From: Sphaerulina vaccinii
Taxonomy: Eukaryota > Ascomycota > Dothideomycetes > Mycosphaerellales > Mycosphaerellaceae
Assembly (NCBI GenBank): GCA_022570795.1
Contig: JAKUDP010000002.1
Coordinates: 1,302,001 to 1,366,000 of the forward strand
Length of the DNA stretch: 64,000 nt
Reading direction: 5' to 3'
How positions within the stretch are numbered: the stretch's first letter is position 1; each line of letters opens with the position of its first letter. The position numbers were made by a program, and so were the translations under genes. A model generated the notes under the pieces. The model was not told the DNA's origin and did not search any database. It saw only the letters and a program-made list of their open reading frames with translations. This document shows positions 42,731 through 53,764 of this stretch, piece after piece.

Positions 42731-43000
42731 ATGAACATCATCACATTTCTGACTACTGCCCTTATGGCGACCTTTGCTGCAGCTGTAAGTCAATGTCCCA
42801 GATACCTTTCGTCTTTCTTATGCTCCACTAACATTGATAGACTGCAATCCCGTCCGAGGACAACGGCGTTCTGGTCGAACGCGATCCATGTAGCATCTTC
42901 AACAAGGCATTCGCCTGCAAGAAATGCGTAAGTAATGATGTTCAGAGACGAGGAATATATGCGCGCTAAGACTCGCCCCAATAGCCATCACAAGACTGTT
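42731..43000 (+). CDS. Small secreted cysteine-containing protein (three exons)
   Basis: Exons 42,731-42,784, 42,841-42,927 and 42,983-43,000 encode 52 residues. Both introns are of typical size (56 and 55 bp) with strong donors (GTAAGT, GTAAGT), branch points (CTAAC, CTAAG) and acceptors (GATAG, AATAG). The N-terminus MNIITFLTTALMATFAAA is a good signal peptide. The mature part is about 34 residues with four cysteines (DPCS, FACKKC, QDC), enough for two disulfides. Very small, secreted, cysteine-rich products are candidate effectors or antimicrobial peptides; no family is recognised. The gene model rests on splice signals and signal-peptide quality, not on homology. Confidence 0.6.
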
Positions 43001-43060
43001 GATGAAATTACGTCGGCACAACGACAATACTCTGTACATATAGGACAACTCTACCAAGCT

Positions 43061-43870
43061 TCAACCACTGTGCTTTCCGCCCGCCTTCCGTTTCTTACTG
43101 ACAGGCTCTTCGAGCTGCGATATTGTCAAGGGCTCTCCAAAAGACACTTTCTTGGCCTTTGCAGCATGCTTCACCGCCGGCTCAGCTGCACAGCCCACAC
43201 CTGCTACCTCGTTCCAACGAAAGCAATACAAGCATCTCGAGCACTTGACAAAACCCGCAGGTGATGCCAGCTCTACTTCGCAAAAACAGTTCGGACATTC
43301 CTTGATCTCTCCCTCACCTTTCAATCCCTCTATAAGCTCGCGGCTGTCAATCTCTTCTTTTCTCTGCCGTCTGACATCTTCTCGAAGTTCAAGCTCTTCA
43401 CATGTCTGTAAAGTATGCCATGGTCTATCACAGTTGACGCAAGTTTCGCTTTGACAGCCCGTGGAACAGATCCAAACGTCATTCTCCAGACCCAACTCAG
43501 GTGCGATCAAGACGTGCGCTATTCCAGCCTTACACTCTGCGTTTAGGCACCACCTCCAGTTCGGATTCGAGTTCTTCGTCACGCGATTCGAGTTGTAGAT
43601 GTAGAGTTGATGGTCTTTTCCGGGACTCAGTCGAGCTATGTCCTTGTTGTTTAGCGATGCATCACAGTCTGCTTCGGGGCATTCGATTTTCGGGTTGTAC
43701 TGGTCGAGGAGGGAAATGTGAATCCATTGCTGCATGCAGTTGGCGCAGATTGTGTTGTCGTGTTGGCAGATATTGGTGGGTGGATCGTAATCAAAATCGG
43801 CGGAAGTTAAAGTCTCCCAGCAGCTTGTGCATGTCTGTGACATCTTGGCGGTGCGGCGGGTATTGACCAT
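43061..43870 (-). CDS. RBR-like RING finger protein lacking the RING2 catalytic cysteine
   Basis: 269 residues from MVNTRRTAKMSQ (an upstream in-frame Met at 43,960 would add 30). RING1 is CTSCWETL...ICQHDNTICANCMQQW...CPEADC. An IBR-like zinc region follows (WCLNAECKAG...ICSTGCQSETCVNCDRPWHTLQTC) and then a RING2-like CPNCFCEVEL...VKCSRCLYCFRW. RBR ubiquitin ligases transfer ubiquitin through a cysteine just before the HMxC part of RING2. Here that place reads SPAGFVKC with no cysteine, so the protein may not be a thioester ligase. The C-terminus is basic. Confidence 0.78.
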   Translation of the reverse strand: MVNTRRTAKMSQTCTSCWETLTSADFDYDPPTNICQHDNTICANCMQQWIHISLLDQYNPKIECPEADCDASLNNKDIARLSPGKDHQLYIYNSNRVTKNSNPNWRWCLNAECKAGIAHVLIAPELGLENDVWICSTGCQSETCVNCDRPWHTLQTCEELELREDVRRQRKEEIDSRELIEGLKGEGEIKECPNCFCEVELASPAGFVKCSRCLYCFRWNEVAGVGCAAEPAVKHAAKAKKVSFGEPLTISQLEEPVSKKRKAGGKHSG

Positions 43871-43960
43871 GTTGCTGTTTGTGAATGAGAAAGAGGTGTT
43901 GTCAAGGTGCGTGGAGTATGACTGTTCGCAAGAGCAGGATCGTTGAGGTAGGTATAGCAA

Positions 43961-44277
43961 ACATTCTTGTTGCGTGCTGTCTCATTGTCTTGGATCTTTG
44001 GTCTCATTCTGAGGATTGTCTCTGTGTTGATCGACAAGTAACGATGATATTGTGAATAAGTCAATGCTGAAGCTTGTGGTCTCAAAACTCGAACGCACGC
44101 AGTTTCTGGCAGCTCTGCTGCTCACGAACTGCGACATAGACGAGGTATTGAAGCATTGGCATGGTGAAATTCCAGAGTCGACGATTCTGCCCGAACCCCT
44201 TGTCTACGCATCATCCGCGACAAAGGCCTAGATTGTGTTCCTTACGCTCGGAGAAGCTTTATCAACATAGTCAGGCA
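43961..44277. other. Intergenic region
   Basis: It lies between the RING gene and the Nudix gene, both on the minus strand. Nothing recognised. Confidence 0.45.
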
Positions 44278-44868
44278 TCAGGGTCTTTTCAGCTCGTCTG
44301 CGCAGTACGCCTCGAACGCCTTCAGGATCGCACTGTGAGCATCGCCAGTAGTGAATTTGAGCACCATATCGCCTTCTCGCTTCATTCCCACTTCGTCTTC
44401 AGTCGCCCATACGAAAGCTTGATGTTCGTTCGGATCTAGCACCACTTCTGGCAGCTTCGTGTCGGCACTATGCTCGACCTCGACGTAGAACATGAACTTC
44501 CCGATCTGCTTTCCTGAAGAACTGGTAAAGAGCTGTACACCGCCGATGCCGGGGCCAATGTAGGAGGCCACAAGTCCAGACTCTTCCCAAAGCTCTCGAG
44601 CCACGGCGTGAAGAATTGACTTGTCTTGATCGTCGCAGGCGCCTCCAGGAATCTCCCAGTGGTTTGGCCAGCTATCATGGGCAGCACGCTGAATGAGAAG
44701 AACTCTAGGTTCGGCGTCGTCTGATTTGTCGAAAACAATAGCGCTGATGGCAATGTGCTTGTATTCCGAGCTTGAGTGCTTCTGAAGATAGGCTTGAGAC
44801 GTGAGATCGAACTCCGTATTTGAGGGATGCCAGGTGAAGTCGAATGGAGGTGGAGTAGATACGGCCAT
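44278..44868 (-). CDS. Nudix hydrolase
   Basis: 196 residues from MAVSTPPPFDFTW. This start is chosen because the frame further upstream overlaps the SRP72 leader and looks non-coding. The Nudix box is GGACDDQDKSILHAVARELW followed by EESGL, so REL-EE-GL is intact. The first glutamate is replaced by Asp with one extra residue, as in many fungal members. The fold continues with VRLQLFTS-like strands and FMFYVEVEH. The family cleaves nucleoside diphosphate-linked compounds, with a divalent metal held by the REL-EE glutamates. Divergent from SRP72 (start codons 241 bp apart). Confidence 0.88.
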   Translation of the reverse strand: MAVSTPPPFDFTWHPSNTEFDLTSQAYLQKHSSSEYKHIAISAIVFDKSDDAEPRVLLIQRAAHDSWPNHWEIPGGACDDQDKSILHAVARELWEESGLVASYIGPGIGGVQLFTSSSGKQIGKFMFYVEVEHSADTKLPEVVLDPNEHQAFVWATEDEVGMKREGDMVLKFTTGDAHSAILKAFEAYCADELKRP

Positions 44869-45109
44869 ACCTACCTGATCACGCTCCGTAGATTGTGCCG
44901 ACACGGAACATCGACAGAGCAGCCCCAAGCATCGAACGATACAGATGAGGTTGAAAAGGAGGTTAAGGAAGAGGAAGTGGAAAGAAGTGGGGTCATTTCT
45001 TGATGCCAAGGCCTCGCTCCACACGTCTCTCACAACTTCCAACTCAAGCACACGACATGAGTCGGCATTCGATACAATCGCCCATGACAGCCACATCTCC
45101 GCCCTCGAC

Positions 45110-47050
45110 ATGTCCCGCTCCTCTCTCGCCTCCTTGCTGAAGCAAAGTCACATCCGAGACGACGACGAGGTTCTACGAGCAGCCGATGCTGCACTCAAGA
45201 CATCCAAGAATGACATCGAGGCGCAACATGTCAAAGTCGTAGCTCTGCTGAAGCTGGACCGCTACGACGATGCCATCACAGCGTTGAATGCAGGTGGCGA
45301 GAAGCTCAAGGAAAGGGCGACTTTGGAGCACGCATATGCATTGTATAAATCAGGACATCCAGCGGCAGCAGCAGAACTAGCAGCGAAGGCTTCATCACGA
45401 GGACATGCACATGTAGAAGCACAGGCGCGATACCGGAAAGAAGACTTTGCACGAGCTGCCGAGCTATATCGTCAATTAGCTGCAGATGTGGGAGAGGATG
45501 CTGAGGCAGATCTGCGTATCAACAGTGGAGCAGTAGATGCCCAGCTAGAGTGGTCTGGGAGAGGAGATCTGGTGGAGAAGAAGAAGCCTGGCCGGGAAGA
45601 TCTGGAAGCATTCGAGACTGCCTACAATGCAGCATGCGTGAGCATAGCGAGGGGAGAGCTGGGTCAGGGAGAAGTGCTACTAAAAAGAGCCGCTGATCTG
45701 TGCTCCAGCTTGGAAGATCTCAGTGAGGAGGAGCGCGAAGCTGAGTTGGTCCCAATCAAAGTGCAGAGAGTGTATGTGCTGGCTCGGTTAGGAAGAGAAA
45801 AGGAAGCCGAGGAGCTGGCCCAGAACCTGGATATCAATTCGATCAGCGATGCGGTAACACGGCATATTGCTCAGGTCAATAGCACTTCGACGACTACAAT
45901 GCAGAACCCATACTTGACACAACGGCAGGTGAGCAAGGATCTGGAAACTTTCAAGCCAAACTACCCATTTCAGTACCAGTCATCAGTGCTGAGGAGAAAT
46001 GCATATGCCACAGGCTTGCAAGCATTGAAGTATGCCGGCACTGCGGAATCCACAGCAGAAACCTTGAAGAAACAGACGAATCCAAGCACAGATGCATTCT
46101 ACAATTCGCTTTCAGTGGTCAACGCTGCAGCACATGCCAAAGGGCAGACTGGGAAAGACGCCTTGAAGCACATCCTGCCTGTTCTGGAGAGGAGGCCAAA
46201 CGACCTTGGACTGCTCCTCACTGTCACGCAACTACAAGTCTCGGCCGGCAATCCTGCTGCAGCAATCTCGCTGCTAGAGAGCTTCTCCAAGAGACAAGAA
46301 GCAACCGAGGCACGTTTTGCACCTGGGCTTGTGGCAACGAAAGTGAGCCTCTACCTCAGCCAAGGGCGGAAATCAAGCGCACGAAGCGAGCTAGCAGAAG
46401 CTGCTACACACTATCACCCCAAAACCAAGGAAGGGCAAACAGAACGACCGCCTGGCTTCACCCATCTATACAAAGCTGCAGGCAAGGCTTCACTAGAAAC
46501 AGACGATTCGGAGAGCCTGAAGCTGGCGAAAGAGATATTCGAAGAACTCCACGCCGCAGATGCCGGCGACCGCTACGCCGCAGCCGGCCTCCTAGCTGCA
46601 TCTCCCGAAACAGCCTCACAGCAGGACCTGGCATCTTTGACACCCATCTCTCGACTCATCGGCAACATCGACGTTGATGCGCTCGAGAACGCTGGAATAG
46701 CACAACCTTTTTCATCTGCCGTACCGGCATCACGGAAGCGACCTGCTGAAGACACGAAACCTACGAAGGCGAAGAAGCCTCGTAAGTCACGTTTGCCGAA
46801 GGACCTTGATCCGAACAAGAAACCTGATCCTGAGAGATGGCTACCTCTGCGAGACCGTAGCACTTATCGACCCAAGGGGAAGAAGGCAAAGGCCCGTCAG
46901 TCACTGTTCTCGCAAGGCGCTGTTGCGAACGAGAGTGAGAGTAGCAGACCTGCGACGCCTGGTGGTGAGGTCGTGCAGGGAAAGCAGAAGCAGGGTGGAG
47001 GTGGTGGAGGAGCGAACAAGAAGAAGAAAGGGAAGGGTGGCAAGTGGTAG
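45110..47050 (+). CDS. Signal recognition particle subunit SRP72
   Basis: A 646-residue protein from MSRSSLASLLKQ. The N-terminal two thirds are TPR-like helical repeats (for example DDDEVLRAADAALKTSKND, LEHAYALYKSGHPAAAAELA, FETAYNAACVSIARGEL), which bind SRP68. The lysine-rich C-terminal region holds DPERWLPLRDRSTYRPKGKK, the signature SRP72 RNA-binding motif for 7S RNA. It ends in a Gly/Lys-rich tail. The length agrees with the animal protein (about 670). The upstream in-frame Met at 44,945 lies before the conserved start and is rejected. Confidence 0.94.
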   Translation: MSRSSLASLLKQSHIRDDDEVLRAADAALKTSKNDIEAQHVKVVALLKLDRYDDAITALNAGGEKLKERATLEHAYALYKSGHPAAAAELAAKASSRGHAHVEAQARYRKEDFARAAELYRQLAADVGEDAEADLRINSGAVDAQLEWSGRGDLVEKKKPGREDLEAFETAYNAACVSIARGELGQGEVLLKRAADLCSSLEDLSEEEREAELVPIKVQRVYVLARLGREKEAEELAQNLDINSISDAVTRHIAQVNSTSTTTMQNPYLTQRQVSKDLETFKPNYPFQYQSSVLRRNAYATGLQALKYAGTAESTAETLKKQTNPSTDAFYNSLSVVNAAAHAKGQTGKDALKHILPVLERRPNDLGLLLTVTQLQVSAGNPAAAISLLESFSKRQEATEARFAPGLVATKVSLYLSQGRKSSARSELAEAATHYHPKTKEGQTERPPGFTHLYKAAGKASLETDDSESLKLAKEIFEELHAADAGDRYAAAGLLAASPETASQQDLASLTPISRLIGNIDVDALENAGIAQPFSSAVPASRKRPAEDTKPTKAKKPRKSRLPKDLDPNKKPDPERWLPLRDRSTYRPKGKKAKARQSLFSQGAVANESESSRPATPGGEVVQGKQKQGGGGGGANKKKKGKGGKW

Positions 47051-47540
47051 AGTTCTTGCCTTCAGTACCCAACTCATGTGAACAGCTTCATGTGCACATT
47101 ATATCAGACCATAGCTCCAGTTGTGAAGATGAAGTTCATATGCAGCCCGGAACACCTTCCGATGTGTTCCCTAATGGTTCGAGGACCAGGTCTATCGATG
47201 TACCGCTCTCAGGCATCCACTAGGATGCTTTCGGCTCATGCGCTGTACGAAGAATTCGACATCCACCCAGCAATGCGTCGCCGTGCTACAGTAATATAGT
47301 ACATGGCGCAATGCCGTCCACCCACTATACCCAGACCTTCCGACAAAAGTGGACCAACGACTGCATATGCAAGGCACACGAACCATAGTGGCTGCATAAT
47401 CTCACTTCTCCGCACAGAGAACTCCACCCAGCCAAGAGCTCTACGACTTGCATAATGCTGCCTCAGCTGAACGTCGACACATAGGAATATCAACAGCTCG
47501 CACCTTGAACTTCGACATACATCACACGTTCTGAGTTACC
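47051..47540. other. Intergenic region
   Basis: It lies downstream of SRP72. No coding frame with recognisable content, no RNA, no repeat. Confidence 0.5.
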
Positions 47541-49601
47541 ATGTCTTCTATCCTGATTCGCTGGCACTCATCTGCATAGCAAGTGCAGCCATACGTCGTC
47601 CACTCATCATAAGAGAAGATGCAGCGATGCTGACTAGCTACGATTATGTGATTGTCGGAGGTGGAACAAGCGGCTTAACAGTTGCGAACCGTCTCACGGA
47701 AGATACAGATAGTCAGTATCCCACCAGTCGTGCCCAAAGATGGGTCAAACACTGATTTCGATCTGTGAACAGTCACAGTTCTAGTGATCGAAGTGGGCGA
47801 CTTGTGAGGAATCTTTGCCCGGTCCGCAAATGGGAAGCTAATGCTTCAATCAGAGATGATGGAGAGCCTGGAGTCCTCGTTCCTGGCATACAACCACCTG
47901 CGAAGTATATGCGCGACTATCAGAGTGTGCCTCAAGGAGGACTCGATAATCGTTCTTCCACGCTTCATACTGCTCAAGTTGTGGGAGGAGGCACGGTCAT
48001 CAATGGCATGTTCTTCAATCGTGGGTCTGCTGAGGACTACGATGCCTGGGAAGAACTGGGTAATCCTGGTTGGGGATGGCAGTCTCTACTACCATACTTC
48101 AAGAAGGCGAGTGTACGTAATCTGTAAGGGTGGCTTGGTGGCTGACATGATAACAGAGCGAGAACTACACGCCAGCGACCCAGGAATTGCAAAACATATA
48201 CCCTATTTCTCCAGATCTATCGCCTCATGGTATAGATGGCCCCGTCGGGTCGAGTTATCCACCTTTCCACTTCGAGATTACGAAGCACTTTTACCGGGCT
48301 TGGAAATCAATGGGCGTTCTGCTGAATCCTCAATCGAATGCTGGCTTTGGTGTTGGAGCCTTCTACTCGCCGATGTCTTTGACCAACTGGAACATGAGCA
48401 GAAGCTCCACAAGTGCAGCTTACTATAAGGGATCAGCTGATCAGAGATCAAACTTCCATCTGCTCACAGGGCAGCGGGTACGGAAGGTTGTGTTTGATGG
48501 AAGGCGAGCTTGTGGTATAGAGGTGCATCTTGCTATGCCCGTTGTACGCAATGCATACTGATCGTGGCCCTAGTACCAAGTCCGGGACAATGCAACATCC
48601 CTCAGTACAGTGAAGGCATCTCAAGAAGTCGTCATCGCAGCAGGCGCTCAACGAAGCCCTCAAGTTCTGCAGCTCTCAGGCATCGGCCCCAAGGCCCTGT
48701 TGTCAAGATGCAACATCTCCATCATTGAAGATCTCCCCGGCGTTGGCTACAACTTCCAGGATCAGCCGTCCTACTACATCTATCTCCAGTACAGTAACTA
48801 CAGCTTTCCGGCTCCTGACTGACTCGATACGAGTATTTCGAACCATACTCAGTGGGCAAAAGAGCAACTATACCTATACTACGAAGAACGCAAAGGCGCC
48901 TACACCATGACGTTTAGAGGTGGCTCAACGGTCGCATTCTTACCGCTCAAGAACGTCACCGGCACATACGACCAAGTAATCGAACTGCGAAAACAGCCAA
49001 CCTAAGCGATACTTTGCCTGCAGGTGCAGAGTCTACAGTCCTACAGGGCCATCGTACGCAACAGGAGCTCTTACTGAAACACTACGCCTCTGCGAATACC
49101 GCAACACTGGAGATCGCATTCGGCGGAAGTCCGCTCATCATCTACGCTTTTCTGAAGCCACTCAGTCGCGGCTCCACCCTCATCAATTCAACAAATCCCA
49201 ACGACGATCCAGTAATCGACTTCGGCACTTTCACCCATCCAGCAGATATCAAAGTCATGCTCGCATCCTTTCGCAAGACACGTGAGCTGCTCGCTTCGGG
49301 ACCAATGCAGGAACTAGGTCCCTTGGAGATCGTGCCAGTCGGAGAGAGCGATGAAGATATCGAGAAAGCGCTAAGAAGTAGTACTTTCAGTTCTTGGCAG
49401 CATCCAGTGGGGACTTTGGCTATGATGCCTAGAGAGCTGGGGGGTGTTGTTGATTCTGAGCTTAGAGTCTATGGTGTGGAGAGGTTGAGAGTTGTTGATG
49501 CTTCGATTATGCCGATTATTTCGGCTAGTCATACGAGTTCTACTGTTTATGCTGTTGCTGAGAAAGCGGCTGATCTTATTAAGGCTGCACGACAGGCTTG
49601 A
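47541..49601 (+). pseudogene. GMC oxidoreductase pseudogene
   Basis: Homology to secreted glucose-methanol-choline flavoenzymes runs throughout. SYDYVIVGGGTSGLTVANRL is the FAD-binding start, followed by AAQVVGGGTVINGMFFNRGS, EVVIAAGAQRSPQVLQLSGI and the terminal HPVGTLAMM and ASHTSSTVYAVAEKAADLI. Introns at 47,712-47,772 and near 48,113-48,160 and 48,520 are still recognisable. Lesions: the signal-peptide-like SLALICIASAA lacks an in-frame ATG; TGA at 47,805-47,807 with a frame change just after; TGA at 48,820-48,822 where Trp is expected; and a frame change near 48,995. The last 195 codons are open. It is not expected to make an enzyme. Confidence 0.8.
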
Positions 49602-49711
49602 GTCTAGAGAAAGCAAGACTTTAGCCGCCAAGAAGAGGGAGAGGTCTTTTTCTATGTGTGTTGCTGTTTCGTTGGTACATCAAGACGTCTGGGGCCTGGA
49701 ATTCGCACTCT

Positions 49712-51248
49712 TTATGGAAAATAGCTGCTGGAACCCCACAGCTCTAAGACAGCGTCTGCATATGCTTTGTGCCCAAGCGTCTTCGGATGGAATGTCTTCG
49801 CGGACCTGGTCGGGATATACCACGGCACTTCCAAGGTCGAGACATTGCTCGATGTTTGGATACCTCCCGCACCATTATCTGTGATCAGACCTGCTGTGGA
49901 CATCTCGCACAGCATCTGGTTATACCAGTCTTTACTGTCGTTACAAGTAGCAGCATCTGGCAGCTTCACGGAACTGGCTGACAATGACGCTTCTTCTTCT
50001 ACATTTTGGACGACTGAGTTCCATGCCTGAAAGTAGAAGGTGGAAAGGTTAGCAAGCATCTCTGGGAAGGCACAGTATCTGATTGGTGTCTGTCCTCAAG
50101 CTCGGCGCCTGAGTGGGTGAGCACCAAACAGATGGCATGCCTTCTGCCTACTGCATTACTTACTGATGTCGTTGAGGGTAGAGAGTTGTCCTGCCAGCCT
50201 GACAGGAAAAGCCAGGTGTCGTCTCGAGCAGCATCTGGATCGTTGACTCCTTCTTCGCAAAAACGGTGGCCATCGAAGCGAGGGTTCGGATCGATGAACC
50301 AGACATGCTGCTGCGGGAGACCCGTATTCACACCTTCTACTGCTGCGCTGAGCATAGCATTGAGATCCTCTACCAGCTTATTGAGCTTCGCTCGAAGGTC
50401 TGTGTATAGATACGCCCAGTCCCCGCCGTGGTGCAAGCCGCGGTGTCCTGGCTGCCAATAGTAGAATGTGCTATCTTTCCTGCGGTCAGCAAAGCCGGGT
50501 GGTCAGAAGAGGGTTTGGCTTACAATCGCAATACGTCGTCACGTCATTGAAGAATGAGGGATACCCGGTCACGACGATCTTGAAATCATCGCTGCCAGCT
50601 TTGTTCAGTATCTGGTTTAAGGCAGTTTGAACATCGCTGTACAAAGCTCTTCCGTTGATGATGTCGTATGCTTTACTGATCTGCTCATCGCAATCTCCGG
50701 CTATCGCCTGGCCAACACGAAGAACGCAAGCTGTAAGGATTTTATAGAATCCAATGTCGTTGCCTCCAATGGACAAAGTCGCGAAATCGAAGTTCTCGGG
50801 ATTTGTCCAAGAGGTGATCTGGCTTCCCTCCCCTTCGAGGACCTCTGTTACCACTGCACCTGAGCATGGCAAGTTCTGGAAGGCTCTTCCGTCCCGGATC
50901 AAGGAGCGAATCTGCTTAGGATAAGAGTACTGCCCCTGTCGACAGCCACTCCCCTCGGTGGTGCCAGTCCCGATGCCTGCGGCATACGAGTCTCCGAAAG
51001 CGACATATCCTCGTTCGACCGGGATGTACGTGAACTTGGAGGTTTGGTCGCTGGCTCCACGCTTAGAGATGTCATCGTCACGAGGGATAGTGCGTGCTAG
51101 TGCGTGCTCTACTCCTGGTCAGCGCTCCATTCCTGTTTCGAGACGAGAGCTCGTATGAATGTCGACGTAAGGACCCAAGGAGATGCTACTCACGATGAAA
51201 CGATAACAAGGCCGTGAGGTAGATGAACATGGTCTGCTTGAGACCCAT
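49712..51248 (-). CDS. Secreted SGNH/GDSL hydrolase
   Basis: Four exons (51,248-51,194; 51,114-50,535; 50,479-50,164; 50,026-49,712) give about 421 residues. Exon 1 encodes a signal peptide (MGLKQTMFIYLTALLSF). The SGNH blocks are YVAFGDSYAAGIG (nucleophile Ser), SIGGNDIGF (block III Gly/Asn) and KTFHPKTLGHKAYAD (catalytic His, with GH). Introns are 79, 55 and 137 bp. For the second, the GTATTG donor is preferred over a nearby GTAAGC because only it keeps the frame. Relatives are extracellular lipases or esterases acting on lipids or polysaccharide acetyl groups. Confidence 0.85.
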
Positions 51249-52138
51249 ACTTGAAGATATGGAAACGTCGAAGACAATAGTGAATGCGGATGTGTATACT
51301 GCCTCACCTTAGGTCGCACCACAGACACTTATACATCCACCGAGTTGCTGTATGACTTGTTCTCCTGTGCGGCACAGCAACAGAAGCGCGCATCAGAGAC
51401 GTTACAATCCTTCTGGGCGTCTAGAGACTACTGTCGCCGCATATCGAAATAGCTTGTCCTGCATTGCTCCTTCACGACGAGTAGTAAAGCTAGTCGTAGC
51501 GATACGAAAAGTGGGACTCTGTGCGCACACTCTTCGTGTCTGCATCTCCGACCTGGGATGTATCGAGGGAATGATACTAAATTAGTAGCTCTGGAGCTTG
51601 TCATGAATGCCATTGGCCTAGTTGTTCTCAGAGCGCGAAGTGTTGGCTACGCCGCAATCTAGCGCGATGACTTCGCCTTCCCGCTGGAGTCTTGCGGCAC
51701 AACTCCCATGGCGCATGGCGCATGAATATACTTGCAACACATTCTGCTGAACTTCGTCAACACAGTATGTATACCTTCACTTCGACATGCTGCATGCAAA
51801 TCATGGCTATCGCAGTGCAGATTTAGCCATGATAATGATATGGTGTAACATGCCATCTTCTATACAATAGCAGAGCTAAGCGGAAGAAGAAGCAAGGATA
51901 GTGTTCCTTCTGTTTCGACAAGCATATGCTGCTAGCAGCGCGGCTGTATGTCTTGGCAGGTTTCACATGCAAGCTTCGACCAATTGCGGCCACAAATGCG
52001 GGTCCTTTCCAGGCGGCTATCTTGAGTATCTTCATGTACTTCACCACTTCTACGACACATTCATCATCATCATACGGAAGACTTCCATCGATGTCTATTT
52101 GAGACCTCTTTTCAACACCTGCTCTGAAATTTCCCAAG
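51249..52138. other. Intergenic region between divergent genes
   Basis: About 890 bp between the SGNH hydrolase (-) and the membrane protein gene (+). Open frames overlap on both strands without any domain. No RNA or repeat was recognised. Confidence 0.5.
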
Positions 52139-53096
52139 ATGTCGTTGTCGTTATGGAATGGGAACCTTCGCAACACTATTGGCGACATTGTGCTTGATAC
52201 GTAAGTGATGCGGTCGACTCACGGACTCCATTGCTGACCAACTGGTGCAGAATCATCCTCGCTGCCATCGTAGGAGCCTACACTCTGCAGCTCCATAGAT
52301 TGCGCACCCATGCCACAACACAAGGCATATCAGGCAACTTCCTCTTGTGGACCACGTTCTTCTCAGGCTCGCAACTTTCTCAAATTCTGATCGACTGTGC
52401 GTACGCTTGGCCAACAGAAGGAGACCAGGCAGTACTGCAACAGATCGCCGATGGTGATTTGCGCGGAAGCGATGCGTACGGTGGCCTACTTGGACTCCTG
52501 CAGTCTTGTGTGCTCTATGCGTGCTCAATCACCTTGTGAGTCATTGGGACCTCGCAATCTATCTATACTTTCGACAGACACTGACTTAACAAAGAGTGCT
52601 TGCATACTCCGCCGGCTCAAGTACACAAGGCCGAAGCATTGCTGTCCAGGCATTTCTGCACTTCGCAGTCGCCGTCTTACCAGCAGCACTGATTGCACTT
52701 CCCAGTCCCTCACCTCATGAGATGGGCATGGATATCATGATGGCTATCCTGGGCATGACCAACATGGTTGTAGCAATTGTGTTCGTCATACTCCAGTTTT
52801 ACGCACAATTCAAGGAGATGCGAAGCCAAGACGGCGATCCTGGGGCTTTGAGCGTGCTTTCGTTGTGCCTACAAGCACTCGTCGTCGGCGCAGTGTCAGT
52901 ACGTTGGCTCATGCGAGTCGGCTGGCCGACATTGAACCCGAAATATGCACCCCCTTCACTTTGGTGGTTGTATACATGGAGTATGCCGGCTTTGAATTAT
53001 GGTTTGCACGCGTTTGGGTGTGCGATACTGGTCTTGTGCTACCGAATGCCGGTTCGGGGTGGGAAAGATCAAGAGACATTGCCGCTGCTGATATAG
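52139..53096 (+). CDS. Seven-helix membrane protein of unknown function
   Basis: Three exons (52,139-52,200; 52,251-52,535; 52,595-53,096) encode 282 residues. The 50- and 59-bp introns have GTAAGT and GTGAGT donors and CTGAC branch points. About seven hydrophobic helices are spread over the whole length. The segment QSQDGDPGALSVLSLCLQ-like (RSQDGDPGALSVLSLCLQAL) and the seven-helix layout resemble PQ-loop transporters, though no clear PQ pair is visible. Localisation is a membrane; substrate and role are unknown. Confidence 0.72.
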
Positions 53097-53350
53097 TAAC
53101 GTATCACTCGACGAAGTGGCGAATGCCAGCAGAGGCCCACGCATCGTCTTCAGAGCGTCGTGTGTCTTGTACTACTTCTGGGATTGAGTAGGCGGGTTCG
53201 AGCTTGATAGAGACGTCTTCGAAGGCAACAAAAGGGCAACGGCCAGAGCGCTCTTACTGTCCTTTCATCTCCTATCATATCTCCAACTTGCAGTCATTGC
53301 TCGATAGCCCACTGCGTCAGGTGATAAGCTTTGTCCTCGAGCATACGACT

Positions 53351-53764
53351 TTAATAGCCATCGAACCACAGTCGCCAATCCAATTCCTCCTTCACTATCA
53401 AGAACCAGGCCTCCATTCGTGATACCTTTGCACACGCCGATCCCTCTGTCTCGGGAATCAGCCTCAAGTAGTCCAAAGCACTCTTCTCAGTATGCGTAAC
53501 ACTCTCGCCCAATCCTTGTCTCTCGACCTTGGCTTTGTTCAGCTTATCTTGCAGAGCTTCTGCCCAGGGCGCCAACACAGAACACCACATCCGTGCATTG
53601 AAGCGTGGGGGAGGCATATCAGGGCCAAATCGTATAGTGAGATGGTGGAACGCCTCAGCTCGCATAAGCAGCTCGGTCAGCATTCGCATAGTCTTTTCAA
53701 GATCTCGAATATTTGAGCTGTCGATATTCTCCGTTTCTGACAAGATGATCTCGAAGCTTTTCAC
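53351..53764 (-). CDS. Hypothetical protein, C-terminal part
   Basis: The open frame from MKSFEIILSETENIDSSN runs 137 residues to WRLWFDGY. Upstream the same frame stays open (NGHTWRRNIPSGFDFSKV) up to a TATAG acceptor-like site near 53,855. A 5' exon is therefore likely, but I could not fix it. The content (NIRDLEKTMRMLTELLMRAEAFHHLTIRF) resembles the C-terminal half of uncharacterised fungal F-box-like proteins. The space 53,097-53,350 before it is empty. Confidence 0.45.
   Translation of the reverse strand: MKSFEIILSETENIDSSNIRDLEKTMRMLTELLMRAEAFHHLTIRFGPDMPPPRFNARMWCSVLAPWAEALQDKLNKAKVERQGLGESVTHTEKSALDYLRLIPETEGSACAKVSRMEAWFLIVKEELDWRLWFDGY

Noticed and set aside
50518..50534. GTAAGC as donor of the second SGNH-hydrolase intron
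   Set aside because: It gives an immediate TGA and the wrong frame. GTATTG 11 bp upstream gives a 55-bp intron and keeps the frame.
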